From Streptomyces indicus (GTDB taxonomy: Bacteria > Actinomycetota > Actinomycetes > Streptomycetales > Streptomycetaceae): 64,000 nucleotides of DNA. This document shows, in pieces, positions 21,048 through 29,025 of the stretch. The notes below the pieces were generated by a model that did not search any database, had not been told where the DNA came from, and saw nothing but the letters and a program-made list of their open reading frames with translations. Where the stretch lies: assembly GCF_900100315.1 (NCBI RefSeq), contig NZ_FNFF01000009.1:264482-328481 (forward strand), read 5' to 3'. Made by a program: the position numbers and the translations under genes. Positions within the stretch are counted from its first letter, which is position 1; each line of letters opens with the position of its first letter.

Positions 21048-21213
21048 GTATCCACCTGCTCGTCTTACGACGGCGCCGGGCCGTCTCACGTCTTCTGCTG
21101 GGGCCTGGGCCCCCCAGTCGCCCGCCGGTCTCGGCGGCGTCGGGGACTCCCCTGCCCTCGTATTCATGGACCCTAACGCGCGGGCCGTCGCGGGGAATCC
21201 CGGTAGGGGAACT

Positions 21214-21227
21214 GTTCGCTGTGAGCG
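21214..21227. promoter_or_regulatory. ClgR operator upstream of clpP1
   Basis: The sequence GTTCGC-TGTGA-GCG matches exactly the published ClgR motif GTTCGC-N5-GCG (recalled from work on S. lividans clpP1 and S. coelicolor). It lies about 167 bp upstream of the clpP1 start used here. A TAGGGT hexamer about 40 bp further down on the minus strand could be the -10. ClgR activates clpP1P2 and is itself a Clp substrate. Confidence 0.75.
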
Positions 21228-21412
21228 CAGGTCGCTCCCGGCCGCTGGTGCTCGCCCCCACCTCACCCAGCTGTGGGCAGTCGTGCCCGTACCTCCGCCC
21301 GGCTGTGCCCCCTGCACCCCCTCGGGGCTCCGCCCCGGACCCCGCATCCGAGCTTCGCTCGGATCGCCTCAAGCGCCGGCGGGGCTGGGTTCGCATCCAG
21401 GGCTGACATGCA

Positions 21413-21450
21413 CGAGGGCCCCCGAACGCGAACGCGTCCAGGGGCCCTCG
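21413..21450 (-). terminator. tig terminator
   Basis: A perfect 10-bp stem (CGAGGGCCCC, 21413-21422, with 21441-21450) has an 18-nt loop that contains a smaller inverted repeat. It lies 25 bp past the tig stop. Confidence 0.7.
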
Positions 21451-21475
21451 TACGAGATGGGGGTCAGGCGGAGGC

Positions 21476-22864
21476 TCAGGCCTCGGCCTTCTCCTCGTCG
21501 CCGGACTCGGCGGCGGCCTCGACCGTCTCGCCGGCCTCGGCGGCCTCGTCCTCGTCGTCGCTCAGGTCGACGACCTCACCGTTGGTGTCCTTGACCGTGG
21601 CGGCCTCGACGACGACCGCGAGGGCCTTGCCGCGGGCGACCTCGCCGACCAGCATCGGGACCTGGCCGCCCTCGACGACGGCCTGGGCGAACTGGTCGGG
21701 GGACATGCCGGAGGAGGCGGCGCGGCGCATGAGGTGCTCGGTGAGCTCCTCCTGGCTGACGTTCAGCTTCTCCTTGTTGACGAGCTCGTCGAGGACGAAC
21801 TGCGTCTTGATGCCCTTGACCGCCTGCTCCTTGGTCTCGGCGTCGAACTCCTCGACCGTCTTGCCCTGGATCTGCAGGTACTGCTCCAGGTTCAGACCCA
21901 TCTGACCGAGCTGGTGGTGCTCGAGGTTGTGCTTGCGGGTGTTGACCTCGTCCTCGAGCAGCTTCTCGGGAACGGGGACCTCGACCAGCTCGAGCAGCTT
22001 CTCCAGGACGCGCTCCTGGGCCTGCGTGGCCTGGTCGTACTCCTTCATGTTCGCGAGGCGCTTGCGGCTGTCCGCCTTGAGCTCCTCGAGGGTGTCGAAC
22101 TCGGAGGCGAGCTGCGCGAAGTCGTCGTCCAGCTCCGGCAGTTCGCGCGCGGCGACCTGGGTGACCTTGACGGTGACCTCGGCGTCCTTGCCCTCGGCCG
22201 AGCCGCCCTTGAGCTGCGAGGTGAAGGTGGCCTCGCCGCCGGCCTCGAGACCGGTCACGGCCTCGTCGATGCCGTCGAGGAGCTCACCGGAGCCGATGGT
22301 GTACGAGACGTCCTTGGCGACGCCGTCCTCGAGGACCTCGCCGTCGACCTTGGCCTCGAGGTCGATCGTCACGACGTCGCCCTCGGCGGCGGCGCGCTCG
22401 ACCGGGGAGGTGGAGGCGAAGCGCTCACGGAGCTGCTCGACCGACTTCTCGACGTCCTCGTCGGTGACCTCGATGGCGTCGACCTCGACCTCGATGCCGG
22501 AGTAGTCCGGGATCTCGATCTCGGGGCGGACGTCGACCTCGGCGGTGAAGTTGAGCGTCTCGTTGTCCTTCAGCTCGGTGATGTCCACCTCGGGCTGGCC
22601 CAGGACGTTCAGCTCCGCCTCGTTGACGGCCTGCGTGTAGAACTTCGGAAGCGCGTCGTTGACGGCCTCCTCCAGCACGGCGCCACGACCGAAGCGCTGG
22701 TCGATCACGCGGGCGGGGATCTTGCCCTTGCGGAAGCCCTTCACCGTGACCTGCTGGTTGATCTTCTTGTACGCCGCGTCGAGGCTGTCCTTGAGCTCCT
22801 CGAAGGGCACCTCGACAGTGAGCCGAACCCGGGTCGGGTTCAGGGTCTCCACGGCGCTCTTCAC
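21476..22864 (-). CDS. tig: Trigger factor, ribosome-associated chaperone
   Basis: This 462-residue chaperone and peptidyl-prolyl isomerase binds nascent chains at the ribosome exit. The ribosome-binding loop GFRKGKIPA sits near residue 45. A FKBP-like domain (EGDVVTIDLEAKVDG onward) and a helical C-terminal domain follow. The acidic tail of about 25 residues is typical of actinobacteria. The ATG is preceded by an AAGGAGA ribosome-binding site. It is transcribed alone, next to the clp genes, which is the usual arrangement. Confidence 0.96.
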   Translation of the reverse strand: MKSAVETLNPTRVRLTVEVPFEELKDSLDAAYKKINQQVTVKGFRKGKIPARVIDQRFGRGAVLEEAVNDALPKFYTQAVNEAELNVLGQPEVDITELKDNETLNFTAEVDVRPEIEIPDYSGIEVEVDAIEVTDEDVEKSVEQLRERFASTSPVERAAAEGDVVTIDLEAKVDGEVLEDGVAKDVSYTIGSGELLDGIDEAVTGLEAGGEATFTSQLKGGSAEGKDAEVTVKVTQVAARELPELDDDFAQLASEFDTLEELKADSRKRLANMKEYDQATQAQERVLEKLLELVEVPVPEKLLEDEVNTRKHNLEHHQLGQMGLNLEQYLQIQGKTVEEFDAETKEQAVKGIKTQFVLDELVNKEKLNVSQEELTEHLMRRAASSGMSPDQFAQAVVEGGQVPMLVGEVARGKALAVVVEAATVKDTNGEVVDLSDDEDEAAEAGETVEAAAESGDEEKAEA

Positions 22865-23096
22865 GGTTCGGTCTCCTTGTGGCTGACTGCTTTAGGTTTC
22901 CTGCTGAGCCAGACAGCTGCAGCGGATGCGCGTCGCCGGGAACAACTCGTGGGGGCCGGAGAGGCTCACGTGATGGGGCACACGGGCGCGCAGCTTGCAT
23001 AGTAACCGCAGCGCGGACGCACCCCAAAAGGTGATCTTGCCCAGGGGCCGAGGTGGGGCCTGGCCGGTGGGCAGAGGTCCTGGCTGATGGCCGAGG

Positions 23097-23173
23097 TGGT
23101 CGGGGTGGCGGGATTTGAACCCACGGCCTTCCGCTCCCAAAGCGGACGCGCTACCAAGCTGCGCCACACCCCG
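23097..23173 (-). tRNA. tRNA-Pro (UGG anticodon), CCA encoded
   Basis: The minus strand folds into a standard cloverleaf. The acceptor stem CGGGGTG/CACCCCG is followed by discriminator A and an encoded CCA. The anticodon stem TCCGC/GCGGA holds the loop TTTGGGA (anticodon TGG), and the T-arm contains GGTTCAAATC. The total is 77 nt including CCA. Confidence 0.95.
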
Positions 23174-23360
23174 TCGGTGCGACACGTAGGGTACATGCCC
23201 GCAGGTCCCGCGGACGCCGCATTTCCCGCGCCCGCCGCCGGCGGTCCACGGGCTTGGACCCGGGCCGCGGATATGGGGTGTGCACCGCACACCGGGGACC
23301 CGCTACGATGCAGATGCGCCGCGGCCACTGTCACCTGGTGGTTCCTGCGGTGCAGGCCTT

Positions 23361-23431
23361 GCGGGCGTAGCTCAATGGTAGAGCCCTAGTCTTCCAAACT
23401 AGCTACGCGGGTTCGATTCCCGTCGCCCGCT
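23361..23431 (+). tRNA. tRNA-Gly (UCC anticodon)
   Basis: A 71-nt cloverleaf has acceptor stem GCGGGCG/CGCCCGC, anticodon stem CTAGT/ACTAG and loop CTTCCAA (anticodon TCC). The T-arm contains GGTTCGATTCC. No CCA is encoded. Its 3' half, from position 23391, is the attachment site of the integrated element that follows and is repeated at 26304. Confidence 0.95.
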
Positions 23432-23433
23432 CT
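23391..23433 (+). repeat. attL (43-bp direct repeat within tRNA-Gly)
   Basis: It is identical to 26304-26346 over 43 bp. It covers the anticodon loop, the T-arm and the acceptor 3' strand of tRNA-Gly plus two or three downstream bases. Confidence 0.9.
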
Positions 23434-23434
23434 C

Positions 23435-23471
23435 ATGGAAAAAGCCGCTGGTCAGAGGCGGCTTTTTCCAT
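23435..23471 (+). terminator. Terminator after tRNA-Gly
   Basis: A 14-bp stem (ATGGAAAAAGCCGC, 23435-23448, with 23458-23471) has a T-rich descending arm. It is brought in by the element and replaces the original downstream hairpin, now at 26351-26399. Confidence 0.7.
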
Positions 23472-23510
23472 TTCTACAAGATCGTTTGAAGTCTCCGGGA
23501 TGGGTCACGT

Positions 23511-23527
23511 CCCCCAACCTCCCCTAC
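23511..23527 (+). repeat. Candidate integrase arm site, left
   Basis: CCCCCAACCTCCCCTAC is repeated with a single-base insertion at 26159-26176, near the right end. The position inside both ends of the element suggests arm-type integrase binding sites. Confidence 0.4.
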
Positions 23528-23540
23528 AGGGTTTCCGAGA

Positions 23541-23960
23541 GTGAGACGAGACAGGGCCCGTGCTCCCCGTCGAGGGACCGGATCCGTCCGGCAGCTGAAG
23601 TCCGGACGGTACGAGGTTCGGTACACCGGACCGGATGGCAAGCGGCGCAGCATGCCTGGCACCTTCCCCACCAAGAAGGCCGCCGAAGAGGCGTTGGCGA
23701 AGGTCACGTCCGAGCGCATCGACAACAAGTGGATCGCGCCTGAGCTGAACAAGGTGCTCTTCAAGACCTGGTTCGTGCCGTGGCTGAAGCGCCACTGCGA
23801 GGACAGACAGCCCCAGACAGTGGAGTTGTACGAGCGGATCGCACGGAACTTCATCCTGAAGCCGGTAGGCGGGATCTGCATCGGCGAGATTCCGCTGGGG
23901 CGGATCACTCCCACGCTTGTAGCTGAGTGGCGGAGCGCGGTGAAGCGCCAGGTTCACAGG
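23541..23960 (+). pseudogene. Truncated tyrosine-family integrase
   Basis: From a GTG at 23541 the frame encodes about 140 residues typical of the N-terminal part of an actinobacterial phage/AICE integrase. An arm-binding segment is present (GTGSVRQLKSGRYEVRYTG and KAAEEALAKV), followed by the SAM-like core-binding domain (TVELYERIARNFI to TLVAEWRSAV). Similarity to an integrase stops near 23960. The catalytic domain with its Arg, His and Tyr residues is missing, although the frame stays open to 24542. I read this as an internal deletion that removed the catalytic half. Its position beside attL fits a tRNA-integrating element. Confidence 0.75.
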
Positions 23961-24055
23961 ACCGTTGTTGAGCGGACTGGGCAGAGGCAGGCCGCACACC
24001 GCAAGGCACACACTGCCGTAGTACAGGCGGCACGAGCCGGAGCACCCCGCGGAGC

Positions 24056-24442
24056 AAAGAACGCCGCCGAACGGTCCGCCGCCGCGACATCATCGACGGA
24101 CTCGTCATCACGCTCCAGGAGGCCCGGCTCTCGCTCCCAGAGACCGCGCAGGGGCGTGCGCTCGGTGACAAGCTGCTCGCCTACCGGCACCCCGGTCCCA
24201 CCGTCCTCGGTGGTGACGCGCACCGCGTTGGTGAACTGGACGACCTCGTCCTGGCCCTCGCCGCCGCGGTGCATGTCGCCGACCAGCGGCCCGGCACACT
24301 CCACGTCCCACGAGGCTCGGTCTCCGAGATCGCGGCCGGAGCAGCCACCCGACCCGGCCGCCGCGTCAGCCGTCACGGACCCCGTCCCGAGCGGTACTAC
24401 GACCTCGGCGGTGGTATTTCCGGTACGACGGCGGCGTACTGA
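24056..24442 (+). pseudogene. Phage terminase large-subunit C-terminal fragment (probable)
   Basis: In the frame ending at the TGA at 24440-24442, about 115 residues read RRRDIIDGLVITLQEARL, then an EELDDLVLALA-like segment spelled GELDDLVLALAAAV. This pattern fits the end of actinophage terminase large subunits, which have an RDLV...LQ..RL stretch followed by HDDLVLALA. The first residue of the usual HDDLV motif is Glu here. No ATG or GTG start precedes it in frame. It is offset in frame from the integrase fragment, so a deletion joined the two remnants. The assignment is by pattern only. Confidence 0.4.
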
Positions 24443-24586
24443 GCCACGACCGACCAAGGTCCTGCGAAGTGAGGGCGGGAGAAGGCCGCAGCCAAGCACG
24501 TCACGAAGGTCCGGAGCCACACCGACTACACCGGCGGTGTGATGGGCGGCCACAACGGTGAGGGCAAGCTGTTGGCCACCAGGCAC

Positions 24587-25528
24587 TCAACGGTTGAGTT
24601 GCGCATCGCAATATGCGAGCAGCGACCGGCCCAGCGTGAGCGCCTTGTTGTAGTCCATCGGCTGCTGCTGCTGCATCATCGCCGACGCGAACTGCTCCGG
24701 CGTGGTATCCGGATAGATCGCGCGCTTGGCGCACGAGCTGTTGATGACATCGGATATGTCATCGTCCGAGCCGCCCGGGTAGACAACCCGCATCTGCTCC
24801 ATGACGGTTTCGCGCGATGGCGCGTCATCGCTGGTGACGGCGAACCCGATTCCCGTGCCCGCACCGGCGACCACCATGCCGGCCGCCACGGCGAGCGTGA
24901 CACGACGACGCCACCACGGACGTGAATTCGCCGCGGTGTCGTCCATGCCCGCATCGGCGGTCGGCTCGTCGAGACCGGCGGCCTGCGGGACGGCCCGTGT
25001 GCCATGCGACCGGAACACCTTGGCGACAGACGCGACAGTCGTACCCTCCGCACGCATCCGGCGCACACTCAACACCACCAGCACCAGCGCGCAGACCAGC
25101 ACCAGGTACATGCCTGCGCCGACGCTCGGCTTCACCAGGAGAGCGAACGGGTTGTCGTCGAGGCCATCGGTGAGATGTCCGGTCCAGACGATGCCGTACA
25201 GGGCGGCGCATGCAGTGATCGTGGCGAGGAAGGCCGTGGCGGGAGCTGGCCAGGGGTCGGTTCGCCGCGGCCCGTATGCGGACAGCGCGGCAGCAGCAGC
25301 CATGAGGATGACGATGCCCGCGGCGATACCTCCCCAGCTGAAGGGGTGCGCGTCGGTGACGGTGAAGCTGATGGCGCCAATTTTGAACCAGGGCATAAAC
25401 AGGCCCACGATGGCGAGGCCGCTCGCTGCCAGGGTGACCTTTTCCGCGGTAGTCGGCTTGCGTTGCGGCTGGGGTGCAGGTGCCTGGGGCGGGGCAGTGG
25501 GCAGCGACGGCATGTCAGTGGTGGGCAT
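24587..25528 (-). CDS. Membrane protein of unknown function within the element
   Basis: This 313-residue protein has a Pro/Gln/Ala-rich N-terminus of about 28 residues. Four helices (about 30-50, 65-85, 95-115 and 135-155) come next, then a basic linker, a fifth helix near 220-237 and an extracellular tail. The tail contains a conserved-looking cysteine pair (SSCAKRAIYP and LLAYCDAQ). I do not recognise a family. The gene is intact and opposed to the element's other genes, so it may be later cargo. It is noticeably less GC-biased than its chromosomal neighbours. Confidence 0.7.
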   Translation of the reverse strand: MPTTDMPSLPTAPPQAPAPQPQRKPTTAEKVTLAASGLAIVGLFMPWFKIGAISFTVTDAHPFSWGGIAAGIVILMAAAAALSAYGPRRTDPWPAPATAFLATITACAALYGIVWTGHLTDGLDDNPFALLVKPSVGAGMYLVLVCALVLVVLSVRRMRAEGTTVASVAKVFRSHGTRAVPQAAGLDEPTADAGMDDTAANSRPWWRRRVTLAVAAGMVVAGAGTGIGFAVTSDDAPSRETVMEQMRVVYPGGSDDDISDVINSSCAKRAIYPDTTPEQFASAMMQQQQPMDYNKALTLGRSLLAYCDAQLNR

Positions 25529-25569
25529 ACTTCGACTTTACGAAGCGCTTACATGATCCACAGGCCGCT

Positions 25570-25602
25570 GGAAGTCCCCACGTCCAGGGACGGAAGTCCC
25601 CA
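25570..25602. repeat. 11-bp direct repeat, 22-bp period
   Basis: GGAAGTCCCCA occurs at 25570-25580 and 25592-25602, in the gap between the divergent membrane protein and the methyltransferase remnant. It may be an iteron-like or regulatory repeat, or a deletion scar. Confidence 0.5.
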
Positions 25603-25619
25603 ATGAGAGGGCGTACGGC

Positions 25620-26153
25620 TCTTGCCAAGGGGACCCGGCGACCGTCCTAGAGATCGGGTGTGGCAAGGGCCGAGCCCTCGCCTATCTGGCCGAAACGGGA
25701 ATCAAGGCCACGGCCGTCGACCTGTCCCCGGTCATGGTGGCCAAGATCCAAGAGCGATGGGGGCCAACCGGGGCGCGGTTCGAGTGCGCGGAGGTTCTCG
25801 ACTTACTCGCCGAGAACGACGAGACGTACGACGCGGTGTACGCGATCTTCGGCGCGGCCTGGTTCACCGACCCCACCAAGTTCTTCCCGCTCGTCGCCGA
25901 ACACCTGAACCCAGGCGGAACCTTCGCCTTCTCTCACCCGCCGGCCATCCCTGGCGCATACGGGCCGCAGGGCATGTACAAGGGCGGCTTCGCCGGGCCA
26001 GCGATGTTCACCTACCGCTACTCGTACACCCCGCGAAAGTGGACGGCCCTGCTCCGCCGGACCGGATTCATCCACACCGATGCCAGGGTGCTTGACGCCC
26101 CCACCGAGGGACACATCGGAACCCTGATCATGACAGCCCAGATGGGCGGTTGA
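25620..26153 (+). pseudogene. 5'-truncated class I SAM methyltransferase
   Basis: The frame encodes motif I (VLEIGCGKGRALAYL), the acidic ribose-binding position (TAVDLSP), motif IV (YDAVYAIFGAAWFTDP) and a post-II strand (LNPGGTFAFSHPP). This is a class I methyltransferase of a kind often carried on actinobacterial mobile elements. The usual 40-80 residues before motif I are missing, and no ATG or GTG occurs in frame before motif I. The first in-frame ATG (25734) lies after motif I and would give a non-functional protein. I therefore call it a 5'-truncated remnant, unless a rare start codon is used. Confidence 0.7.
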
Positions 26154-26158
26154 TGATC

Positions 26159-26176
26159 CCCCCAAGCCTCCCCTAC
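26159..26176 (+). repeat. Candidate integrase arm site, right
   Basis: CCCCCAAGCCTCCCCTAC is an almost perfect copy of 23511-23527 in the same orientation, about 130 bp inside attR. Confidence 0.4.
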
Positions 26177-26303
26177 GCATCCCCTAACTGGGGCGGGACT
26201 CTGCCCACTCCGGCGCAACGTGGGCGCGGGTCACAACGCACCCGTTGCAGGTCAGCAGCGCGAGTTGGCTTCAGTTGCAGCCGGCGCCCCACCCCGGGTG
26301 AGA

Positions 26304-26346
26304 CTTCCAAACTAGCTACGCGGGTTCGATTCCCGTCGCCCGCTCT
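26304..26346 (+). repeat. attR (43-bp direct repeat of tRNA-Gly 3' half)
   Basis: It is a perfect copy of 23391-23433 without the 5' half of the tRNA. The 3 bases upstream differ (AGA here versus AGT in the tRNA), which marks the crossover boundary. Confidence 0.9.
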
Positions 26347-26350
26347 GCAT

Positions 26351-26399
26351 GGCGAAGGCCCAGGTCGGAGGAGGTTCTCCTCCGACCTGGGCCTTCGCC
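26351..26399. terminator. Long hairpin terminator, probably the original tRNA-Gly terminator
   Basis: A perfect 22-bp stem (26351-26372 with 26378-26399) has a 5-nt loop. It lies just outside attR and 16 bp before the kinase stop on the opposite strand. Before integration it would have followed tRNA-Gly directly. Confidence 0.85.
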
Positions 26400-26415
26400 G
26401 TTCGCAGGGGTGGCG

Positions 26416-28707
26416 TCAGTTCGTCGGGGCCGGGGGCGGTGGCTTGCTGGGCTTCGGGGCCTTGTGAAGGGGGGCCTCGGGGGCGTCCACGTCGATGCTG
26501 AAGACCGCGCGGGTGCCGTACGGGATGTAGAGGGCGTCGCCGTGGAGGTGGGCGGTGGGGCCTGTGTCCGAGCCGGGGGTGCCCGCGTCGGCCGGGGCGC
26601 CGCGGGACCAGGCGAAGGTGCCGTCAGTGCGGTTCAGGGCCGAGACGCGGCCGCCCGGCGAGACGACGTAGACGTGGGTGGCCGAGGTGGTGGCGGGGCC
26701 GGGCTGGTCGAGGCGGGCGTCGCCCCGCCAGAGGCGACGGCCGGTGTCCGGGGAGACGGCGTCGATCCTGCCGTTGGGGTGGGAGAAGTAGAGGCCGTGG
26801 GGTGTCAGTTGGGCCACGGCCTCGGAGGACTGCGGTGGGTTCAAGGTGACGGGGGCCACCGCCGGATCGTCGGCGGAGGACGTGCCGGCTCTGGGCAGGC
26901 GCCCGGGATCGACCGCGAGCAGGCGGTCGACTGCCGTGTCGTCGGACATGCCCAGGAGCAGTGCCCTGCCCCGGTGTTCGCCGAGCCAGGCGAAGTACCC
27001 GGAACCCAGGTCGGTCCAGGTGACCCGGCCCGTGCCCTGGTCGATGAGGCCGATGCGGTAGCGCTCGGATTCCTCGTCCGAGCACATGAGGTAGGCCGCA
27101 CCTGCGGCCGCGTGCAGGGAGCAGTACTGCCGCGCGGGAAGCGGCCGGCTCCAGCGGGGTTCGCCGGTGCGCAGGTCCAGGAGTGTGTACGAGCCGCCGT
27201 TCCTGCCGGTGACGGCGACGAGGCCGTCGCGCAGCAGGGCCGCTCCCCCGGCGTCGGGGCTCGGCGGAGTGACGATGAAGTCGTCGCCGTGACCGGCCTG
27301 TTGCTGCCAGCGGGGCCGGCCCGTCGCGGTGTCCAGGGCCAGGATCCGGAAGTGCACGGTGGAGGAGACCTCGCCGTTCTTCTCCTTCGGCTCGTCCGCG
27401 TTGGTGTAGACGAAGGCGGTAGTGCCGCGGACGCCGATCAGCGACCCCTCGTCGCCGCTGAAGTCGTCGGGCGTCGGGTCCACCGGGAGCTGCCAGCCGG
27501 CCCTGCCGTCCGCGAGGGCGAACTGTGCTGCCGCGAGGTCGCTGCCCGCGCAGACGAGGGCGCGGCCGCCGTCGGCCGCGCAGCCGGCGAAGGGCGTCCC
27601 GCTGCCGCCGGCCAGGCGTGACTGCCACGGCCGATATCCGGCCGGCAGTTCGGAGGCCTGGTCGGCGGGGGGATTTCCGTCGTCGCTCCGGAGCGTTCGT
27701 ACGAGGAAGAAGCCGGCCACGACGGCGAGGGCCACGGCGAATACGCCGAGCACGGCCGCCGGGGAGAGGCGGCGGGACGGGGTGCGGTGGGGCAACGCGG
27801 TCGCGGGGGCGGCCCGGCGCAGGTCCGTGGTCGGGGTGTCGGACGGGTCTTCCGGACGGGGTGCGGCGGACTTGCCGGGGGCCGCTTCGGGGAGCGGGAG
27901 TTCGCCGCGCAGGAGGGCGAGGAGTTCGGCGGGGGTCGGGCGTTCCTTCGGGGACTTGTCCAGGCAGCGCTCGACGACGGGGCGTAACTCGGCCGGGACG
28001 CCGTCGAGTTGGGGCGTGCCCTCGACCACCCGGATCGCCGTCTCGTACGGGCTGTCGCCGTCGAAGGGGCCGCGGCCCGTGGCGGCGTACACGAGGACCG
28101 AGCCGAGCAAGAAGACGTCCGCGGGCGGGCCGACCTCGCGCGGGTCGGCGAGCTGTTCCGGGGACATGTAGGGCGGGGTGCCCATGACGCGGCCGGTGTC
28201 CGTGAGCGGCTGGCCGTCGTGGAAGGTGGCAGCGCGCGAGATGCCGAAGTCGATGACGCGCGGGCCGTCCTCGGCCAGCATCACGTTGGCCGGCTTGAGG
28301 TCGCGGTGGACCACGTCGGCGCGGTGCAGTTCGCGCAGCGCCTCGGCGAGCCCCGTGGCGAGTTCGCGCAGCCGGTCCACGGGCAGCGGCCCGTGCTTGC
28401 GGACGTGACCGCCCAGGTTCTCGCCGGGGATGTACAGCGTGGCCATCCACGGCCGGTCGGCCTCCGGGTCCGCGTCGACCACCGGCGCCGTGAAGGCGCC
28501 GCTGACCCGCCGCGCGGCCGCGAGTTCGCGGCGGAAGCGGACGCGGAACTCCTCGTCGTCGGCGTAGTGCGCGTGCACCACTTTCACGGCGAGCGGTCGC
28601 CCCGAGGCGGTGCGCGCCCGGTAGACGACGCCCATGCCGCCGGAACCGAGCCGCTCCTCGACGACGTAGCCGCCTATCTCCCGTGGATCAGCGTCACGCA
28701 GTTCCAT
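26416..28707 (-). CDS. Ser/Thr protein kinase with PQQ-repeat extracellular sensor
   Basis: This 763-residue receptor kinase has a Hanks-type domain in residues 13-270. That domain holds a GSGGMG P-loop, Lys42, HRDLKPAN with Asp136, DFG at 153-155 and a GTPPYMSPEQ activation segment. A Pro-rich juxtamembrane region, one helix (about 316-337) and a PQQ-type beta-propeller outside the membrane (DTATGRPRW, DLRTGEPRW and SPDTGRRLW blades) follow. The ATG at 28705-28707 is chosen because it starts just before the kinase fold. An ATG at 28788 would add 27 residues. A terminator separates it from the mobile element. Confidence 0.92.
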   Translation of the reverse strand: MELRDADPREIGGYVVEERLGSGGMGVVYRARTASGRPLAVKVVHAHYADDEEFRVRFRRELAAARRVSGAFTAPVVDADPEADRPWMATLYIPGENLGGHVRKHGPLPVDRLRELATGLAEALRELHRADVVHRDLKPANVMLAEDGPRVIDFGISRAATFHDGQPLTDTGRVMGTPPYMSPEQLADPREVGPPADVFLLGSVLVYAATGRGPFDGDSPYETAIRVVEGTPQLDGVPAELRPVVERCLDKSPKERPTPAELLALLRGELPLPEAAPGKSAAPRPEDPSDTPTTDLRRAAPATALPHRTPSRRLSPAAVLGVFAVALAVVAGFFLVRTLRSDDGNPPADQASELPAGYRPWQSRLAGGSGTPFAGCAADGGRALVCAGSDLAAAQFALADGRAGWQLPVDPTPDDFSGDEGSLIGVRGTTAFVYTNADEPKEKNGEVSSTVHFRILALDTATGRPRWQQQAGHGDDFIVTPPSPDAGGAALLRDGLVAVTGRNGGSYTLLDLRTGEPRWSRPLPARQYCSLHAAAGAAYLMCSDEESERYRIGLIDQGTGRVTWTDLGSGYFAWLGEHRGRALLLGMSDDTAVDRLLAVDPGRLPRAGTSSADDPAVAPVTLNPPQSSEAVAQLTPHGLYFSHPNGRIDAVSPDTGRRLWRGDARLDQPGPATTSATHVYVVSPGGRVSALNRTDGTFAWSRGAPADAGTPGSDTGPTAHLHGDALYIPYGTRAVFSIDVDAPEAPLHKAPKPSKPPPPAPTN

Positions 28708-28830
28708 ACGCGGTGCGCCGCCCCCTCGTCGCCACCGGTACGGCACATCCGGTAACCAGTCCGCCCCGATATGACCGTGAATGCGCACATTGCATGGCGG
28801 TGAACGGCGCGATCTGCGTGGACCGCACGC

Positions 28831-29025
28831 CTAGAACTGGATGTCGTTCAACGTGCGGGCTATCGAGTCCAGGAAGCGTTGGATGTCGTCGGCCATTCCC
28901 GTGGACGCGAGGAAGAAGCCGAAGAGGACCGCGACGACCGCCGGGCCCGCCTTGAGCGAACCCCCGCGGATCAACACCACAAGGATGATCGCCAACACGA
29001 GCACCGCTGAAAGCGAGAAGACCAC
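28831..29025 (-). CDS. Small two-helix membrane protein (64 aa)
   Basis: The protein has two hydrophobic helices, residues 2-20 and 27-46, separated by a short basic loop (RGGSLK), and a soluble amphipathic tail. I recall similar 60-70-residue proteins in many streptomycetes, but the function is unknown. It lies 123 bp upstream of the kinase gene on the same strand. Confidence 0.65.
   Translation of the reverse strand: MVFSLSAVLVLAIILVVLIRGGSLKAGPAVVAVLFGFFLASTGMADDIQRFLDSIARTLNDIQF

Larger units (their letters stand above)
23391..26346 (+). mobile_element. Decayed integrative element in tRNA-Gly
   Basis: A 2.9-kb insert is bounded by a 43-bp perfect direct repeat of the tRNA-Gly 3' half. 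The left copy preserves the tRNA. The insert contains the N-terminal part of a tyrosine integrase next to the left site, a terminase-like fragment, a membrane protein gene and a 5'-truncated methyltransferase. No intact integrase, replication, transfer or packaging gene is present, so it should be immobile by itself. The remains suggest a tRNA-integrating prophage or AICE-like element that suffered internal deletion. Its base composition is visibly less GC-rich than the flanks. Confidence 0.85.

Noticed and set aside
23541..24542. Intact 333-residue integrase
   Set aside because: Only the first 140 residues resemble an integrase. The rest lacks the catalytic residues and is in the wrong frame for the terminase-like segment.
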